Numbered from the stretch's first letter, positions 1 through 7,995 are shown. The stretch is DNA of 58,715 nucleotides from an uncultured Eubacterium sp. (GCA_910584645.1 CAJUAU010000018.1:1-58715), one strand, 5' to 3'. Translations and numbers: made by a program. The notes: generated by a model from the sequence alone, not told the origin.

Positions 1-2
1 AT

Positions 3-75
3 GCCGATGTGGCTCAATTGGCAGAGCAGCTGATTTGTAATCAGCAGGTTATCGGTTCGAGTCCGATCATCGGCT
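3..75 (+). tRNA. tRNA-Thr (TGT)
   Basis: Full cloverleaf. The 7-bp acceptor stem pairs 3-9 with 68-74, and the anticodon loop TTTGTAA gives anticodon TGT. The T-arm carries TTCGAGT. No CCA is encoded. First gene of a five-tRNA cluster that ends at the terminator near 600. Confidence 0.95.
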
Positions 76-94
76 TATGATAATAATATCATAT

Positions 95-176
95 GGATGG
101 ATTCCCGAGTGGCCAAAGGGGACAGACTGTAAATCTGCTGCAAATTGCTTCGGTGGTTCGAATCCACCTCCATCCA
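95..176 (+). tRNA. tRNA-Tyr (GTA)
   Basis: Class II tRNA with a long variable arm. The acceptor 95-101 pairs with 169-175, and the anticodon loop CTGTAAA gives GTA. The top pair of the anticodon stem is an A-C mismatch. The D-arm and T-arm (GGTTCGAATCC) are normal. Confidence 0.95.
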
Positions 177-244
177 TTCAGATAAAGAAAAATTTTAATT
201 ATTTTTATTTATCTGGTAAAAGAGGTTTTAAAATTAAATAATAT

Positions 245-318
<74 letters not shown>

Positions 319-321
319 TCC

Positions 322-394
<73 letters not shown>

Positions 395-486
395 TTTTAA
401 AATGAAGCTAATAAAAATGTTTGCAGTTGGGAATGATATATGTTAACATACATCATGTTGGAGCAAAATTTCTATTGCTTCGCTAT

Positions 487-559
487 GGGCCACTAGCTCA
501 GGTGGTAGAGCACTTGACTTTTAATCAAGTTGTCCGGGGTTCGAGTCCCCGATGCCTCA
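487..559 (+). tRNA. tRNA-Lys (TTT), imperfect acceptor stem
   Basis: The D-arm, anticodon arm (loop CTTTTAA, anticodon TTT) and T-arm (CGGGG/CCCCG) are intact. The acceptor stem 487-493 against 552-558 is poor: position 2 is G-U, position 4 is C-C and position 7 is C-A. It may be a degenerate or weakly functional copy; a better tRNA-Lys probably exists elsewhere (inference). It lies 92 nt after tRNA-Phe. Confidence 0.85.
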
Positions 560-570
560 TGTCTGAATGT

Positions 571-605
571 AAGGAAGTACCGGAAAATGGTACTTCCTTT
601 TTTTC
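571..605 (+). terminator. Rho-independent terminator of the tRNA cluster
   Basis: A 10-bp stem, AGGAAGTACC with GGTACTTCCT (572-581 with 589-598), followed directly by a run of seven T. It closes the tRNA transcript 12 nt after tRNA-Lys. Confidence 0.85.
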
Positions 606-665
606 TAATATTAAAGGGTATAACATAGAAAATTCTTACAAAAAACTTAGCATTTTTTACATTGC

Positions 666-695
666 TTGCAAAAAGATAGTTTATTATGTTAGAAT
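666..695 (+). promoter_or_regulatory. probable sigma-A promoter for the secreted protein at 757
   Basis: TTGCAA at 666-671 and TAGAAT at 690-695, 18 bp apart, about 60 nt before the start codon at 757. The match is moderate. Confidence 0.45.
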
Positions 696-756
696 TTAAA
701 CCGTAAAATAAACTACGTAACCAGCATATAGGCTGGAAAAAATGGAGGGAAGAAAA

Positions 757-1251
757 ATGAGAAACATATTAAAAAGAGTAGTGGCAGCAATCATGACAAT
801 TGCCTTGCTTATGGGGGGCGCAATCGTGTCATCACAAAACGCACAGGCGGCAGGTAAACTGGGAAAAGCAGATTTTAAGTTTACGGGCAAATACAAATCT
901 AATATGAATACCATTATAACATTGTCAAGTGACTGGGGGTTCCAGTGTGTTAATACCATTGATGAAAAGCAGCCAAAGAAATGTATTAAGACCAAACGTG
1001 GTATCATATTGAATTCTACGAAAAAGAAGGTCATAAGTAAATATGGCAAAACATCAGTGAAGAAACTCAGTAAGAAAACGAGGCTTTATAAAGCCTATAA
1101 GAAAGATGTAGGTGGAGCAGGATTTAAGTTAATAAAGAATAATAAGTGTGCTATTTATAAATTTAAATCAGGTTCAAGCAAATATCAGCTTTATTTTTTC
1201 TTTGACAAGAAAAATAAAGTTAATGCTATTGTCGCAGGAAAAAATTGTTAA
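757..1251 (+). CDS. small secreted Lys-rich protein, unknown function
   Basis: I do not recognise a family. The protein is 164 aa. The N-terminus reads as a signal peptide: charged MRNILKR, then a hydrophobic run, then a probable cleavage site after AQA at about residue 31. The mature part is basic (many KKK runs) and rich in beta-forming residues, with three Cys. The ATG at 757 is preferred because the in-frame ATG at 742 lies inside the Shine-Dalgarno sequence GGAGGGA. It stands alone between the tRNA terminator and the GH27 gene. Lys-rich secreted domains also occur at 8164 and 11398, suggesting a shared secreted style rather than proven homology. Confidence 0.75.
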   Translation: MRNILKRVVAAIMTIALLMGGAIVSSQNAQAAGKLGKADFKFTGKYKSNMNTIITLSSDWGFQCVNTIDEKQPKKCIKTKRGIILNSTKKKVISKYGKTSVKKLSKKTRLYKAYKKDVGGAGFKLIKNNKCAIYKFKSGSSKYQLYFFFDKKNKVNAIVAGKNC

Positions 1252-1354
1252 GCTAAATTGACGAACATTATTTGGATGACGCATTTTGCCATGTCACTGT
1301 AGGATTTTCCCATTACAGGCGCAGTATTTTTATATTATACTATATTTAATACAG

Positions 1355-1392
1355 CGACGAGAATCTGAACTTTGGTTCATCCTTCATCGTCG
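1355..1392 (+). other. leader hairpin upstream of the GH27 gene
   Basis: CGACGA (1355-1360) pairs with TCGTCG (1387-1392), with an inner stem TGAAC/GTTCA around a TTTG loop. It sits just before the GGAGG at about 1411. There is no T-run, so it is probably not a terminator. Its function is unknown. Confidence 0.35.
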
Positions 1393-1423
1393 GACCAAAT
1401 AAATTGAGTGGAGGTTAAATGCT

Positions 1424-2587
1424 ATGGAGAATAAAAATATCGGGTTTATTCCGGCGATGGGGTGGAATTCCTGGAATACTTTTACCTGGGATATCAATGA
1501 AAAGCTGATTCGGGAGACGGCGGATAAAATGGTGGAAAACGGATACCGGGATGCGGGATACGAGTATGTTGTGATTGATGACTGCTGGAGTCTGAAAGAG
1601 CGGGATGCTGACGGCAATCTTGTAGCAGATCCGGAAAAATTCCCCAGCGGCATGAAGGCGTTGGGGGATTACATCCATGAAAAAGGGCTTAAATTTGGCA
1701 TGTATTCCTGTGCCGGGACCCACACTTGTGCCGGTTATCCAGGCAGTTTTGAACATGAATTTCAGGATGCCAGGCAGTTTGCAGCCTGGGGTGTAGATTA
1801 TCTGAAATACGATTATTGCTTTAAGCCAAGAAATATGTGCGGGGAGCTGCTGTACAAGAGAATGAGCCTTGCCCTGCGTAATTGTGGCAGAGATATATGT
1901 TTTTCTGCCTGCAACTGGGGTGAGGACAATGTTTATCAATGGATCCGTGAGTCCGGGGCACATTCTTATCGTTCCACGCAGGATATTCAGGACAACTGGG
2001 AATCCATCTGCAATATTGCCTGCTCGCAGATCGAAAAAGAACCTTTTACGGGAAATTACTGCCACAATGATATGGACATGCTGGTGGTAGGAATGTATGG
2101 GGGAAGCAATAGTGATTTCATCTGCAGTGAACGCATTGGAGGATGTACAGACAGCCAGTATAAAACTCATTTTTCCCTGTGGTGTATGATGGGTTCGCCG
2201 CTTATGATAGGCTGCGATATCCGCTCAGCAAATGATATAACAAAGAATATTCTGCAAAATAAGGAATTGATCGCAATTAATCAGGATCCAGAGGCGAGAG
2301 GTGCTTATCGTATAAAGGTTGAGCCACAATGGTTTAACGAGGACGAAGCCTTTGTTCTGGTAAAAGTGCTGCATAATGGGGATCTTGCCATAGGGCTTTT
2401 CAATCTCAGTGATACCCAGAGAGAATTGACAGTGCAGTTCTGGGATCTGGGACTTCCTTATGCATCCGGGATGGGATTGTCGCTCTATGACTGCTGGGAG
2501 CATAAGGAACTTGGTGTACATAAGGAGAGATTCGCCGTTACGGTACCTTCCTCTGATTGTATAATTATGCGTGGCAGACTTGTATAA
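1424..2587 (+). CDS. GH27 alpha-galactosidase
   Basis: Predicted retaining alpha-galactosidase (387 aa, GH27) releasing terminal alpha-galactose. The N-terminal GWNSWN motif (residues 13-18) and DDCW (52-55) are typical of the family. The nucleophile should be D130 in LKYDYC, and the acid/base D187 in the RSTQDIQDNW segment, by analogy with plant and human GH27 enzymes. No signal peptide is seen, so it probably acts in the cytoplasm on imported oligosaccharides. A C-terminal beta-sandwich of about 100 aa follows the barrel. GGAGG lies 9 nt before the ATG. A small zinc-ribbon gene follows 15 nt downstream and may be co-transcribed. Melibiose-type plant sugars and host blood-group B glycans are both plausible substrates; the nearby GH98 favours the latter only by context. 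Confidence 0.93.
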   Translation: MENKNIGFIPAMGWNSWNTFTWDINEKLIRETADKMVENGYRDAGYEYVVIDDCWSLKERDADGNLVADPEKFPSGMKALGDYIHEKGLKFGMYSCAGTHTCAGYPGSFEHEFQDARQFAAWGVDYLKYDYCFKPRNMCGELLYKRMSLALRNCGRDICFSACNWGEDNVYQWIRESGAHSYRSTQDIQDNWESICNIACSQIEKEPFTGNYCHNDMDMLVVGMYGGSNSDFICSERIGGCTDSQYKTHFSLWCMMGSPLMIGCDIRSANDITKNILQNKELIAINQDPEARGAYRIKVEPQWFNEDEAFVLVKVLHNGDLAIGLFNLSDTQRELTVQFWDLGLPYASGMGLSLYDCWEHKELGVHKERFAVTVPSSDCIIMRGRLV

Positions 2588-2602
2588 GGCGGGGATCTGG
2601 TT

Positions 2603-2809
2603 ATGGAGATGAAACATCATGTCTGCCGTCAGTGCGGGGTTCGTCTTACTTCCGATGAAAAGGCAATTTATATGAAAATGGTAAGCCGGAGTGCTGTAGA
2701 TTTCCTTTGTCTTGGCTGTCTCAGTGAAAAACTGGGCTGCAGCAGGGGAGCGCTGCAAGAGAGGATCCGGTATTACCGGGAGAGTGGGAATTGTGTGCTG
2801 TTTCGGTAG
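2603..2809 (+). CDS. small zinc-ribbon-like protein
   Basis: A 68-aa protein with two CxxC knuckles, C8-RQ-C11 and C36-LG-C39, spaced as in a zinc ribbon. The C-terminal half is helical and basic. I cannot assign a named family. It begins 15 nt after the alpha-galactosidase and ends 2 nt before the stop of the convergent HAD gene, so it is squeezed between two good genes. The Shine-Dalgarno is modest (GGCGGGGA, about 10 nt upstream). It could be a small regulator or an adaptor protein; neither is shown. Confidence 0.65.
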   Translation: MEMKHHVCRQCGVRLTSDEKAIYMKMVSRSAVDFLCLGCLSEKLGCSRGALQERIRYYRESGNCVLFR

Positions 2810-2810
2810 A

Positions 2811-3209
2811 TCAGTCGTACATTGTTCCCAGACTATGGTCAGTGATAAAATTTATATCACAAAATTGGTCTCTTTTGGTATTGACTGCCATAGCGGTTAC
2901 AAGACCGTCTGGTTTATTATCGTTTATGAGAATACGTTCGCCGTGACCGGCATTGAAAATAATATGGTTATAGCGGACGTTATTTTCTTTGAGAAAACGA
3001 AGGGTGTGGGTTTTTTCGTAATTATTTCTTGCTGTGAGGAAAATGATCATATCCTGGGCAGGAATATTTTCCAGGAACTCTCTGGCGCCAGGCAGAAAAC
3101 GGTCTTCTCCATATATATAAGGGCCATTGTGTACTACGATGGTGCCATCCAGATCGAGGATCCAGGTTTTTGCAAGGGGAGAGACAGATATTTCTTTCTT
3201 TTTATTCAT
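2811..3209 (-). CDS. HAD-superfamily phosphatase, small cytosolic
   Basis: A 132-aa HAD-fold hydrolase. Motif I is DLDGT with nucleophile D19 and general acid D21. Motif II is T59 in FLTAR. Motif III and IV features are K99 in NDNKPDG and an acidic residue nearby. The short cap-less form resembles the capsule-biosynthesis or polynucleotide-phosphatase-like HAD proteins that follow sugar genes; the substrate cannot be named. The start at 3209 is chosen because AAGGAG lies 6 nt before this ATG; an upstream in-frame ATG extends the frame but has no ribosome-binding site. It is convergent with the zinc-ribbon gene. Confidence 0.8.
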   Translation of the reverse strand: MNKKKEISVSPLAKTWILDLDGTIVVHNGPYIYGEDRFLPGAREFLENIPAQDMIIFLTARNNYEKTHTLRFLKENNVRYNHIIFNAGHGERILINDNKPDGLVTAMAVNTKRDQFCDINFITDHSLGTMYD

Positions 3210-3335
3210 GATGAACTCCTTTTTATACATAATTATAAAAAGTATAACAAAGTTTTTTGTCTTCCACAACCCCCATGTGGCTGGTGCTAATTGACGGCGC
3301 TCGATTTAGCACCACAGGATAAATGGAATAAAAGG

Positions 3336-3366
3336 ATTTGTCAAATGAGACAAATTTCGATATACT
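3336..3366 (+). promoter_or_regulatory. promoter with an overlapping inverted-repeat operator
   Basis: TTGTCA at 3338-3343 and TATACT at 3361-3366 are separated by exactly 17 bp. A perfect 7-bp inverted repeat, ATTTGTC (3336-3342) and GACAAAT (3349-3355) with a 6-nt spacer, covers the -35 element. The geometry suits repression by a dimeric regulator. It drives the operon at 3394-5346. Confidence 0.65.
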
Positions 3367-3393
3367 TAATGTTGAAGAAGGGAGCTGGATCAC

Positions 3394-3843
3394 ATGGGGA
3401 AGAAGATAAGCCAGAACCTAAGCGGAGGATTTTGCATTTTGCTGGTTTTCAACATTTTTGCAGGTATTAGTTCATTCCATATCAACTGGTTTACGATATT
3501 CAGCACAATGTTAATTATCTGGCTGAATTATATGTTTACTCATAGCATGAAAAAAATGCTTATATTAGATGGTATTTTAGTGATCCTTTCACAGGCTGCG
3601 CTATGGCATTACTATGAGTGCTGGCTGAAAGCTCAGGAGCAAATAGATGTTGGCGCATCGCTCATTCAGTTATTCATTATTGTGGTACTTTTACTGGATC
3701 TTATTGCAGTCCAGCTTATGATGACCTGGTTATTTGTTCGCCAGAAGAAAAAGAAAAAGGCATTGGTGATGGTAGAACTGATACTGGTGGCGGAACCAAT
3801 ACTGTTATTTATATTGTTTATATTTTTAGCTCATGTAACTTAA
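3394..3843 (+). CDS. polytopic membrane protein, unknown function
   Basis: A 149-aa protein with four or five predicted membrane segments (about 11-29, 31-48, 53-72, 88-115, 123-146) and a Lys tract at about residues 118-123 facing the cytoplasm. No family is recognised. A GGGAG sequence sits 10 nt before the ATG. It is the first gene behind the operator-bearing promoter at 3336-3366 and is followed by two small membrane proteins and a PstS-like binding protein, all on the same strand. The context suggests a membrane-associated sensing or transport unit; this is inference. Confidence 0.7.
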   Translation: MGKKISQNLSGGFCILLVFNIFAGISSFHINWFTIFSTMLIIWLNYMFTHSMKKMLILDGILVILSQAALWHYYECWLKAQEQIDVGASLIQLFIIVVLLLDLIAVQLMMTWLFVRQKKKKKALVMVELILVAEPILLFILFIFLAHVT

Positions 3844-3855
3844 AAACCATTGATT

Positions 3856-3966
3856 AGGAGGAGCTCTAGTGTGAAAAACAAATTTTCACACACGGGATTT
3901 GTGTCTGCGCGCACTTGACACAAACTCGTTATGTGCAAATAAAACGACGGAACTGAAGTTCCGAGT
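3856..3966 (+). other. hairpin-rich spacer with a 15-codon ORF
   Basis: The gap between two operon genes holds AGGAGGAG (3856-3863) and then a GTG at 3871 that opens a 15-codon frame ending with TGA at 3916-3918. It overlaps a 9-bp stem (GTGTGAAAA 3869-3877 with TTTTCACAC 3883-3891). A second stem (TTTGTGTC with GACACAAA, about 3898-3925) and a third (CGGAACT with AGTTCCG, about 3950-3964) follow. A translated leader, a processing site or a short interspersed repeat are all possible. Confidence 0.4.
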
Positions 3967-3982
3967 AGAAATGAGGATTTAT

Positions 3983-4198
3983 ATGGAATTATTGATTATT
4001 TTTTTTGGTCTGCCTTTGGTGTCACTGATCTGGTTCATTTTTGACCTGGTCTTGTTTTTGAGATGTCCGAAGGATGAGAAGGAGAAACGAAGAAGATACC
4101 GGAATCAGCTTATTATGTCTGGCATTCTCGCTTTTATGTTTATTGGGGGAGTCAGCCTGTTGATGTACTGGTTTTCCAAGGCTATGGAACATATGTAA
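3983..4198 (+). CDS. small two-helix membrane protein
   Basis: 71 aa, with two hydrophobic segments (about 2-24 and 47-66) separated by a strongly basic and acidic cytoplasmic loop (KDEKEKRRR). The ATG at 3983 is chosen because GAGG lies about 7 nt upstream; the frame is open further upstream but only across the hairpin-rich spacer. No family is recognised. It lies within the operon between the 149-aa membrane protein and a 46-aa membrane peptide. Confidence 0.6.
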   Translation: MELLIIFFGLPLVSLIWFIFDLVLFLRCPKDEKEKRRRYRNQLIMSGILAFMFIGGVSLLMYWFSKAMEHM

Positions 4199-4227
4199 AG
4201 GGATTGTTTTGAAAAGGAGATTAGAGA

Positions 4228-4368
4228 ATGAAGGATAAGTATTTTCGCAGGATCATGGCAGTTATACTGGTGACAGGGATGATAACTTCGGCGGCACTGG
4301 TCGGCTATACGGTCTATCTGCGCAGTCAGTGTTCAATCATTTCCTTTATTTCAAATGAAGGAGAATAG
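4228..4368 (+). CDS. 46-aa single-pass membrane peptide
   Basis: A short frame starting at ATG 4228 with AAGGAGA about 8 nt upstream. The product has a basic N-terminus (MKDKYFRR), one hydrophobic helix (about residues 9-29) and a short polar tail with one Cys. Its stop codon TAG is directly followed by the GTG start of the PstS-like gene, which argues for translational coupling. Its ribosome-binding site and placement support it as real. Function unknown. Confidence 0.55.
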   Translation: MKDKYFRRIMAVILVTGMITSAALVGYTVYLRSQCSIISFISNEGE

Positions 4369-5346
4369 GTGGCAGGGATGAGAAAAATAGTTGGGCAACT
4401 CTTGTGTATCACAGTGCTTGTGGCCGTGTTTGTGGTGTTTGATATCGCAGTATACCGGGTTTTTACCAGAAGGTGTATCAGTGATTACAGTGATGGGATG
4501 CAGGCGAAATCCGTAGAACTTGATGCATATCTTCCTTTTGTGGAAGAATCAAAGATTGTAAAACGCAGATCTTCCCTGCAGCTGTCAGGGGATCTTCCGG
4601 TGTTAGATGGAGCAGCGGCTTTGTATCCTGTATTTTCTGCTTTTGTAAATGCAGTCTATCCAGAGGACAGCTGTCAGTTTGACGGAAAGAATTTTAGTAA
4701 GGAAAGTGCTTTGCAGATGAATAATACAAGAGGTGCTTATCAGGCAGTGGTAGATGGGACTGTGGACATAGCGGTTTGCGCAAAGCCTTCAAAGGAGCAG
4801 CTCGCCTATGCGGAACAAAAAGGAGTATCCCTGGAACTGGTTCCCATCGGCAGTGAGGCATTTGTTTTTCTTGTCAATGCAAAGAACCCGGTGGACAGTC
4901 TGACTGTGGATCAGGTGAGGGGAATTTATTCGGGCAAATATAAAAACTGGTCTGAACTGGGGGGCGAGGATAAGCAGATCGGTGCCCTGCAGAGAAATGA
5001 GGGAAGTGGCAGCCAGACGGCGATGCTTTCTTTTATGGATGGAATACCGATGAAGACAGGGGTTAACAGTTTTCTTGGCAGCTCTATCGGATTTTCTTTC
5101 CGTTTTTATGTGGAGGGCATTGTGGAAGACGGCGGTGTCAAAATGCTCTCCCTAAATGGCGTTTATCCCGACAAAGAAAATGTTAAAAATGGCAGTTATC
5201 CAGTGGTCAGCAATTTTTATGCGGTGTACCGGAAGGATAATAAAAATGAAAATATTCCGTTACTTATCGACTGGATGCTTTCAGAAGAGGGGCAGGAGAT
5301 CGTGGAAGGCAGCGGATATGCAGGCGTGCAGGCTGATGGAAAATAA
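4369..5346 (+). CDS. PstS-like phosphate-type substrate-binding protein, membrane-anchored
   Basis: 325 aa of the PBP-like superfamily related to PstS. An N-terminal hydrophobic segment (about 8-29) with no lipobox suggests a signal anchor. The ligand-loop segments include LDGAAALYP (about 79-87) and RNEGSGSQT (about 214-222), the counterpart of the PstS R-x-x-GSGT loop. GTG at 4369 is chosen because GGAG lies 5-6 nt upstream; ATG 4378 is the alternative. No PstCAB transporter genes are adjacent, unlike a normal pst operon. It could be a sensor or an orphan binding protein. It ends at a strong terminator. Confidence 0.8.
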   Translation: MAGMRKIVGQLLCITVLVAVFVVFDIAVYRVFTRRCISDYSDGMQAKSVELDAYLPFVEESKIVKRRSSLQLSGDLPVLDGAAALYPVFSAFVNAVYPEDSCQFDGKNFSKESALQMNNTRGAYQAVVDGTVDIAVCAKPSKEQLAYAEQKGVSLELVPIGSEAFVFLVNAKNPVDSLTVDQVRGIYSGKYKNWSELGGEDKQIGALQRNEGSGSQTAMLSFMDGIPMKTGVNSFLGSSIGFSFRFYVEGIVEDGGVKMLSLNGVYPDKENVKNGSYPVVSNFYAVYRKDNKNENIPLLIDWMLSEEGQEIVEGSGYAGVQADGK

Positions 5347-5350
5347 AAAA

Positions 5351-5401
5351 ACCATGTTTGTAAGATGACTTTTCTTATCTTGCAAACATGGTCCTTTTTT
5401 G
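5351..5401. terminator. bidirectional Rho-independent terminator
   Basis: A stem of about 15 bp between ACCATGTTTG (5351-5360) and its complement (5383-5392) carries T-runs on both sides: TTTTTT after it on the plus strand and a run of A before it. It ends both the PstS-like operon and the convergent GH98 gene. Confidence 0.85.
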
Positions 5402-5426
5402 AATATAGTTTTATTCTGTCAATTGT

Positions 5427-7814
5427 CTATTCGATCACAAAATTGTCCAGATACAGACTGCTTGGCAGTGCTGCATTTGCTTTCAGTTCGATCTTATTGT
5501 CGCCTGCCTGCAGTGATATCTGCGTGGTAACGGTTTTCCAGTCACTGTAAGAGGTTCCCTTTGGAAGTGACAGGGTCTTTACCTTAGTGCCATTCACATA
5601 CAGGTCAATGTTATTGATATCAGAAATAGCAGAGTAGCGAAGGATCATATTAGCCGTACCTGCTGTTTTGTTGGTAACGGTGTCTTTCACTGCTGCATCT
5701 GCGCGGGTACCAAATTTCAAAAAGCCCTGGCCCTGGCATTTGTTAATATCGGTTACGCATGCATTTGTAACATTCTCTTCTACGTTCTTCTGGTCAAAGA
5801 ATTCAGCTTCATACTGACGGGGGCCAGTGTATGCCTCCGGAAATTCAGGAGCAGTCAGAGAAGCTGTCTTGTAAGAGGTAAGACGTCCGGTCTCGTTTCC
5901 TGAGCAGTTGATCCGGATGTCTACAGGTCCATTTTCTTTGACGGTCAGTGTGTAAACACCATTGCTCCAGTTCTCCGTCACTTCTGTTCTCTTCTGGCGG
6001 ACACCCCTGTTCTTGCAGGTGTAAGAAGGTTTGGAAGAGGCTCCGTAGATCTTAATGGTATTTGTTTTTAAAGTTGTTGAGTCTTCTTCGTCATAGTTAT
6101 TCAGATAGAAGTCAAAATGATCTGAATACTCTTTTATAACCCCTGTGGTATACTGGGAATAGGATACCTCAACCTGCTTACAGGTATTGTACTTTGGTAT
6201 AAAATATCCACCGGCGGGTGTCCCGTCTTTATAAGGATTATAGGTAAGCCAGGTGTTTTCATTGCGTCCACCATAAATATTACCCCAGTATTCGATTGGG
6301 AAAAGCTTATTAAACTCATTTTGTTTGGCTTCTATCGTTGGCCACCGTGTAGCAATAGCAGACTGGTTGATCTTAACCTGCATTGTTTTTCCCAGGTCAT
6401 CTATAGGTTCCAGCATGGTTGGGATCGTAGGATAACGTCCGGTACATTTAAAAGGATTATGGTTATCCTTCAGGTTGCCGTCGTCAGGCATGCGGTAAAG
6501 TCCCTCAAATAAGGTTGGATAGGAACTGTACTTTGCATCATTGTTTCCAGAAGTTACATCCTGGACCACAGCCACCTTTGTGCGGTCAATGGCTTCCTTG
6601 CGGGAAGGTATGCGGATGGTGCCGTCAAGAACCTTCCGGAACATATCCAGCATATCGTTCTGGAACTGGTCATACATATCCCATCCACGGACTTTGTAGC
6701 CCTCGCTGTCAGTGGAAGGCCAGAGTTCTTTGAAGTCATCTGCCCAGACAAGTTCCGGACCGTCGATCACCGTCATGCCATTCATCGCCATCCGCTCTAT
6801 ATGCAGCGGCAGTGCGGTAGCCACCCGGTACTGCTCTTTTGGTGGTGGATCGCTCTTACCATCCCAAGTGGAATCGGACCAGCCGGAATCATCATACCGC
6901 ATCCCAAAATTTCCACAGTAGCCGGAGAGATAAGCACCGTATACGGTACTTTCCACATCAGAGATATAACTCAGCTGAGTAAATTTTTCTTCCAGAATAT
7001 AGTTCTGTGAATACTGTCGGCAGGCTGCTTCCCATTCGGGAATCTTTTTGAGCATGGCGATGGGATTGATACCTGCGCTCCATTCATTGGCGCACCAGCT
7101 GATATCAAGATAGCCGCCGTATTTGTTACACAGTTTGAGCAGTGCCGCAAAATGGCGGTACCGCTCTTCACAGGTAACCCATTTTGCATCCGGAAAGTTC
7201 GGATTATGGAAATGATCCGGATCGATATAGGGATTGTCATGCTCATTAAATCCCCAGAACTGTTCACAGTAATTATATCCGATAAAGTTTGGATAATCCC
7301 TGAAAAATTCTGCATAGATCGTATCTTCCAGATCATCGTCTGCTTCATAATCCGGGAAGTGGCTCTGTCCGCCGCTGGAGGGCTGTATCATTGTCCATAC
7401 GCCCTTTTCGGCGCAGGTTCTTATCCAGGATTTGGCGGTTTCATATCCATCCTTTACCATAAGCCATTTCTTATTATCAGGATCCCAGTTAATAGACAGG
7501 GAAATATTGAAAACAACATAAGGCAGTATATCCTCAGGGATCAGATCAATGATCTTCGCCGGATCTGCATAATTCCATGAATCGATATGAACGATCCACA
7601 TGGGCTGCTCCGGTGAGAGAGGACGGCGCATGCTGCCTGTCGACGCAGTCGTCGCCAGTGGCTGTGTGTCCGCCTTCATAGTGTAAGTTTCCATCATTTC
7701 GCTCACTGTGCTGAGCTCATATTCATTGTCTGGATTAAATGGCGGAACTCCCATAAAGACGTTAACCGACATGATAATTGACATAAATGCCGCGCATAAC
7801 TTCTTCAGTTTCAT
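5427..7814 (-). CDS. secreted GH98 endo-beta-galactosidase with C-terminal CBM
   Basis: 795 aa. A signal peptide (about 1-22) is followed by the GH98 catalytic domain (about 68-400), recognised by MWIVHIDSWN (72-81), LIPEDILPYVVFNIS (91-105) and GYNYCEQFWGF (179-189); E184 is the likely catalytic acid. A GH98 C-terminal beta-sandwich follows to about 655. The last about 128 residues begin with YEAEFF and have a CBM6/CBM35-like fold. GH98 enzymes cleave the Gal-beta-1,4-GlcNAc bond beneath blood-group A/B or Lewis-type caps, releasing tri- or tetrasaccharides. AAGGAGG lies about 10 nt before the ATG, and a promoter is at 7880-7908. Which antigen is cut cannot be read from the sequence. Confidence 0.92.
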   Translation of the reverse strand: MKLKKLCAAFMSIIMSVNVFMGVPPFNPDNEYELSTVSEMMETYTMKADTQPLATTASTGSMRRPLSPEQPMWIVHIDSWNYADPAKIIDLIPEDILPYVVFNISLSINWDPDNKKWLMVKDGYETAKSWIRTCAEKGVWTMIQPSSGGQSHFPDYEADDDLEDTIYAEFFRDYPNFIGYNYCEQFWGFNEHDNPYIDPDHFHNPNFPDAKWVTCEERYRHFAALLKLCNKYGGYLDISWCANEWSAGINPIAMLKKIPEWEAACRQYSQNYILEEKFTQLSYISDVESTVYGAYLSGYCGNFGMRYDDSGWSDSTWDGKSDPPPKEQYRVATALPLHIERMAMNGMTVIDGPELVWADDFKELWPSTDSEGYKVRGWDMYDQFQNDMLDMFRKVLDGTIRIPSRKEAIDRTKVAVVQDVTSGNNDAKYSSYPTLFEGLYRMPDDGNLKDNHNPFKCTGRYPTIPTMLEPIDDLGKTMQVKINQSAIATRWPTIEAKQNEFNKLFPIEYWGNIYGGRNENTWLTYNPYKDGTPAGGYFIPKYNTCKQVEVSYSQYTTGVIKEYSDHFDFYLNNYDEEDSTTLKTNTIKIYGASSKPSYTCKNRGVRQKRTEVTENWSNGVYTLTVKENGPVDIRINCSGNETGRLTSYKTASLTAPEFPEAYTGPRQYEAEFFDQKNVEENVTNACVTDINKCQGQGFLKFGTRADAAVKDTVTNKTAGTANMILRYSAISDINNIDLYVNGTKVKTLSLPKGTSYSDWKTVTTQISLQAGDNKIELKANAALPSSLYLDNFVIE

Positions 7815-7879
7815 TTTTATGTAACCTCCTTGATTTTTCTGATTTCAAAATGGTCAAATGGCATTTATTTCTTTCCCAA

Positions 7880-7908
7880 ATTATATATGAATTTCTTAAG
7901 GTTTACAA
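7880..7908 (-). promoter_or_regulatory. sigma-A promoter for the GH98 gene
   Basis: On the minus strand, TTGTAA (7903-7908) and TATAAT (7880-7885) are separated by 17 bp, about 65 nt before the GH98 start codon. Confidence 0.7.
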
Positions 7909-7966
7909 TCAATTTTTTATTAAATATAATTTATAAAATTTTTATAAAAAATTGACCTATAAAGCA

Positions 7967-7995
7967 TTGCTATACTTATAAAAATATGCTATAAA
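7967..7995 (+). promoter_or_regulatory. extended -10 promoter for the gene at 8164
   Basis: TTGCTA (7967-7972), 17 bp, then TATAAA (7990-7995) preceded by TGC. It leaves a leader of about 160 nt that contains a perfect 8-bp hairpin, ATGGTGTG/CACACCAT (8047-8054 with 8067-8074). The region 7815-8163 is otherwise very AT-rich and shared with the divergent GH98 promoter. Confidence 0.6.

Noticed and set aside
421..699. 92-codon plus-strand frame
   Set aside because: It runs through tRNA-Lys and its terminator, has no ribosome-binding site and no protein-like composition.
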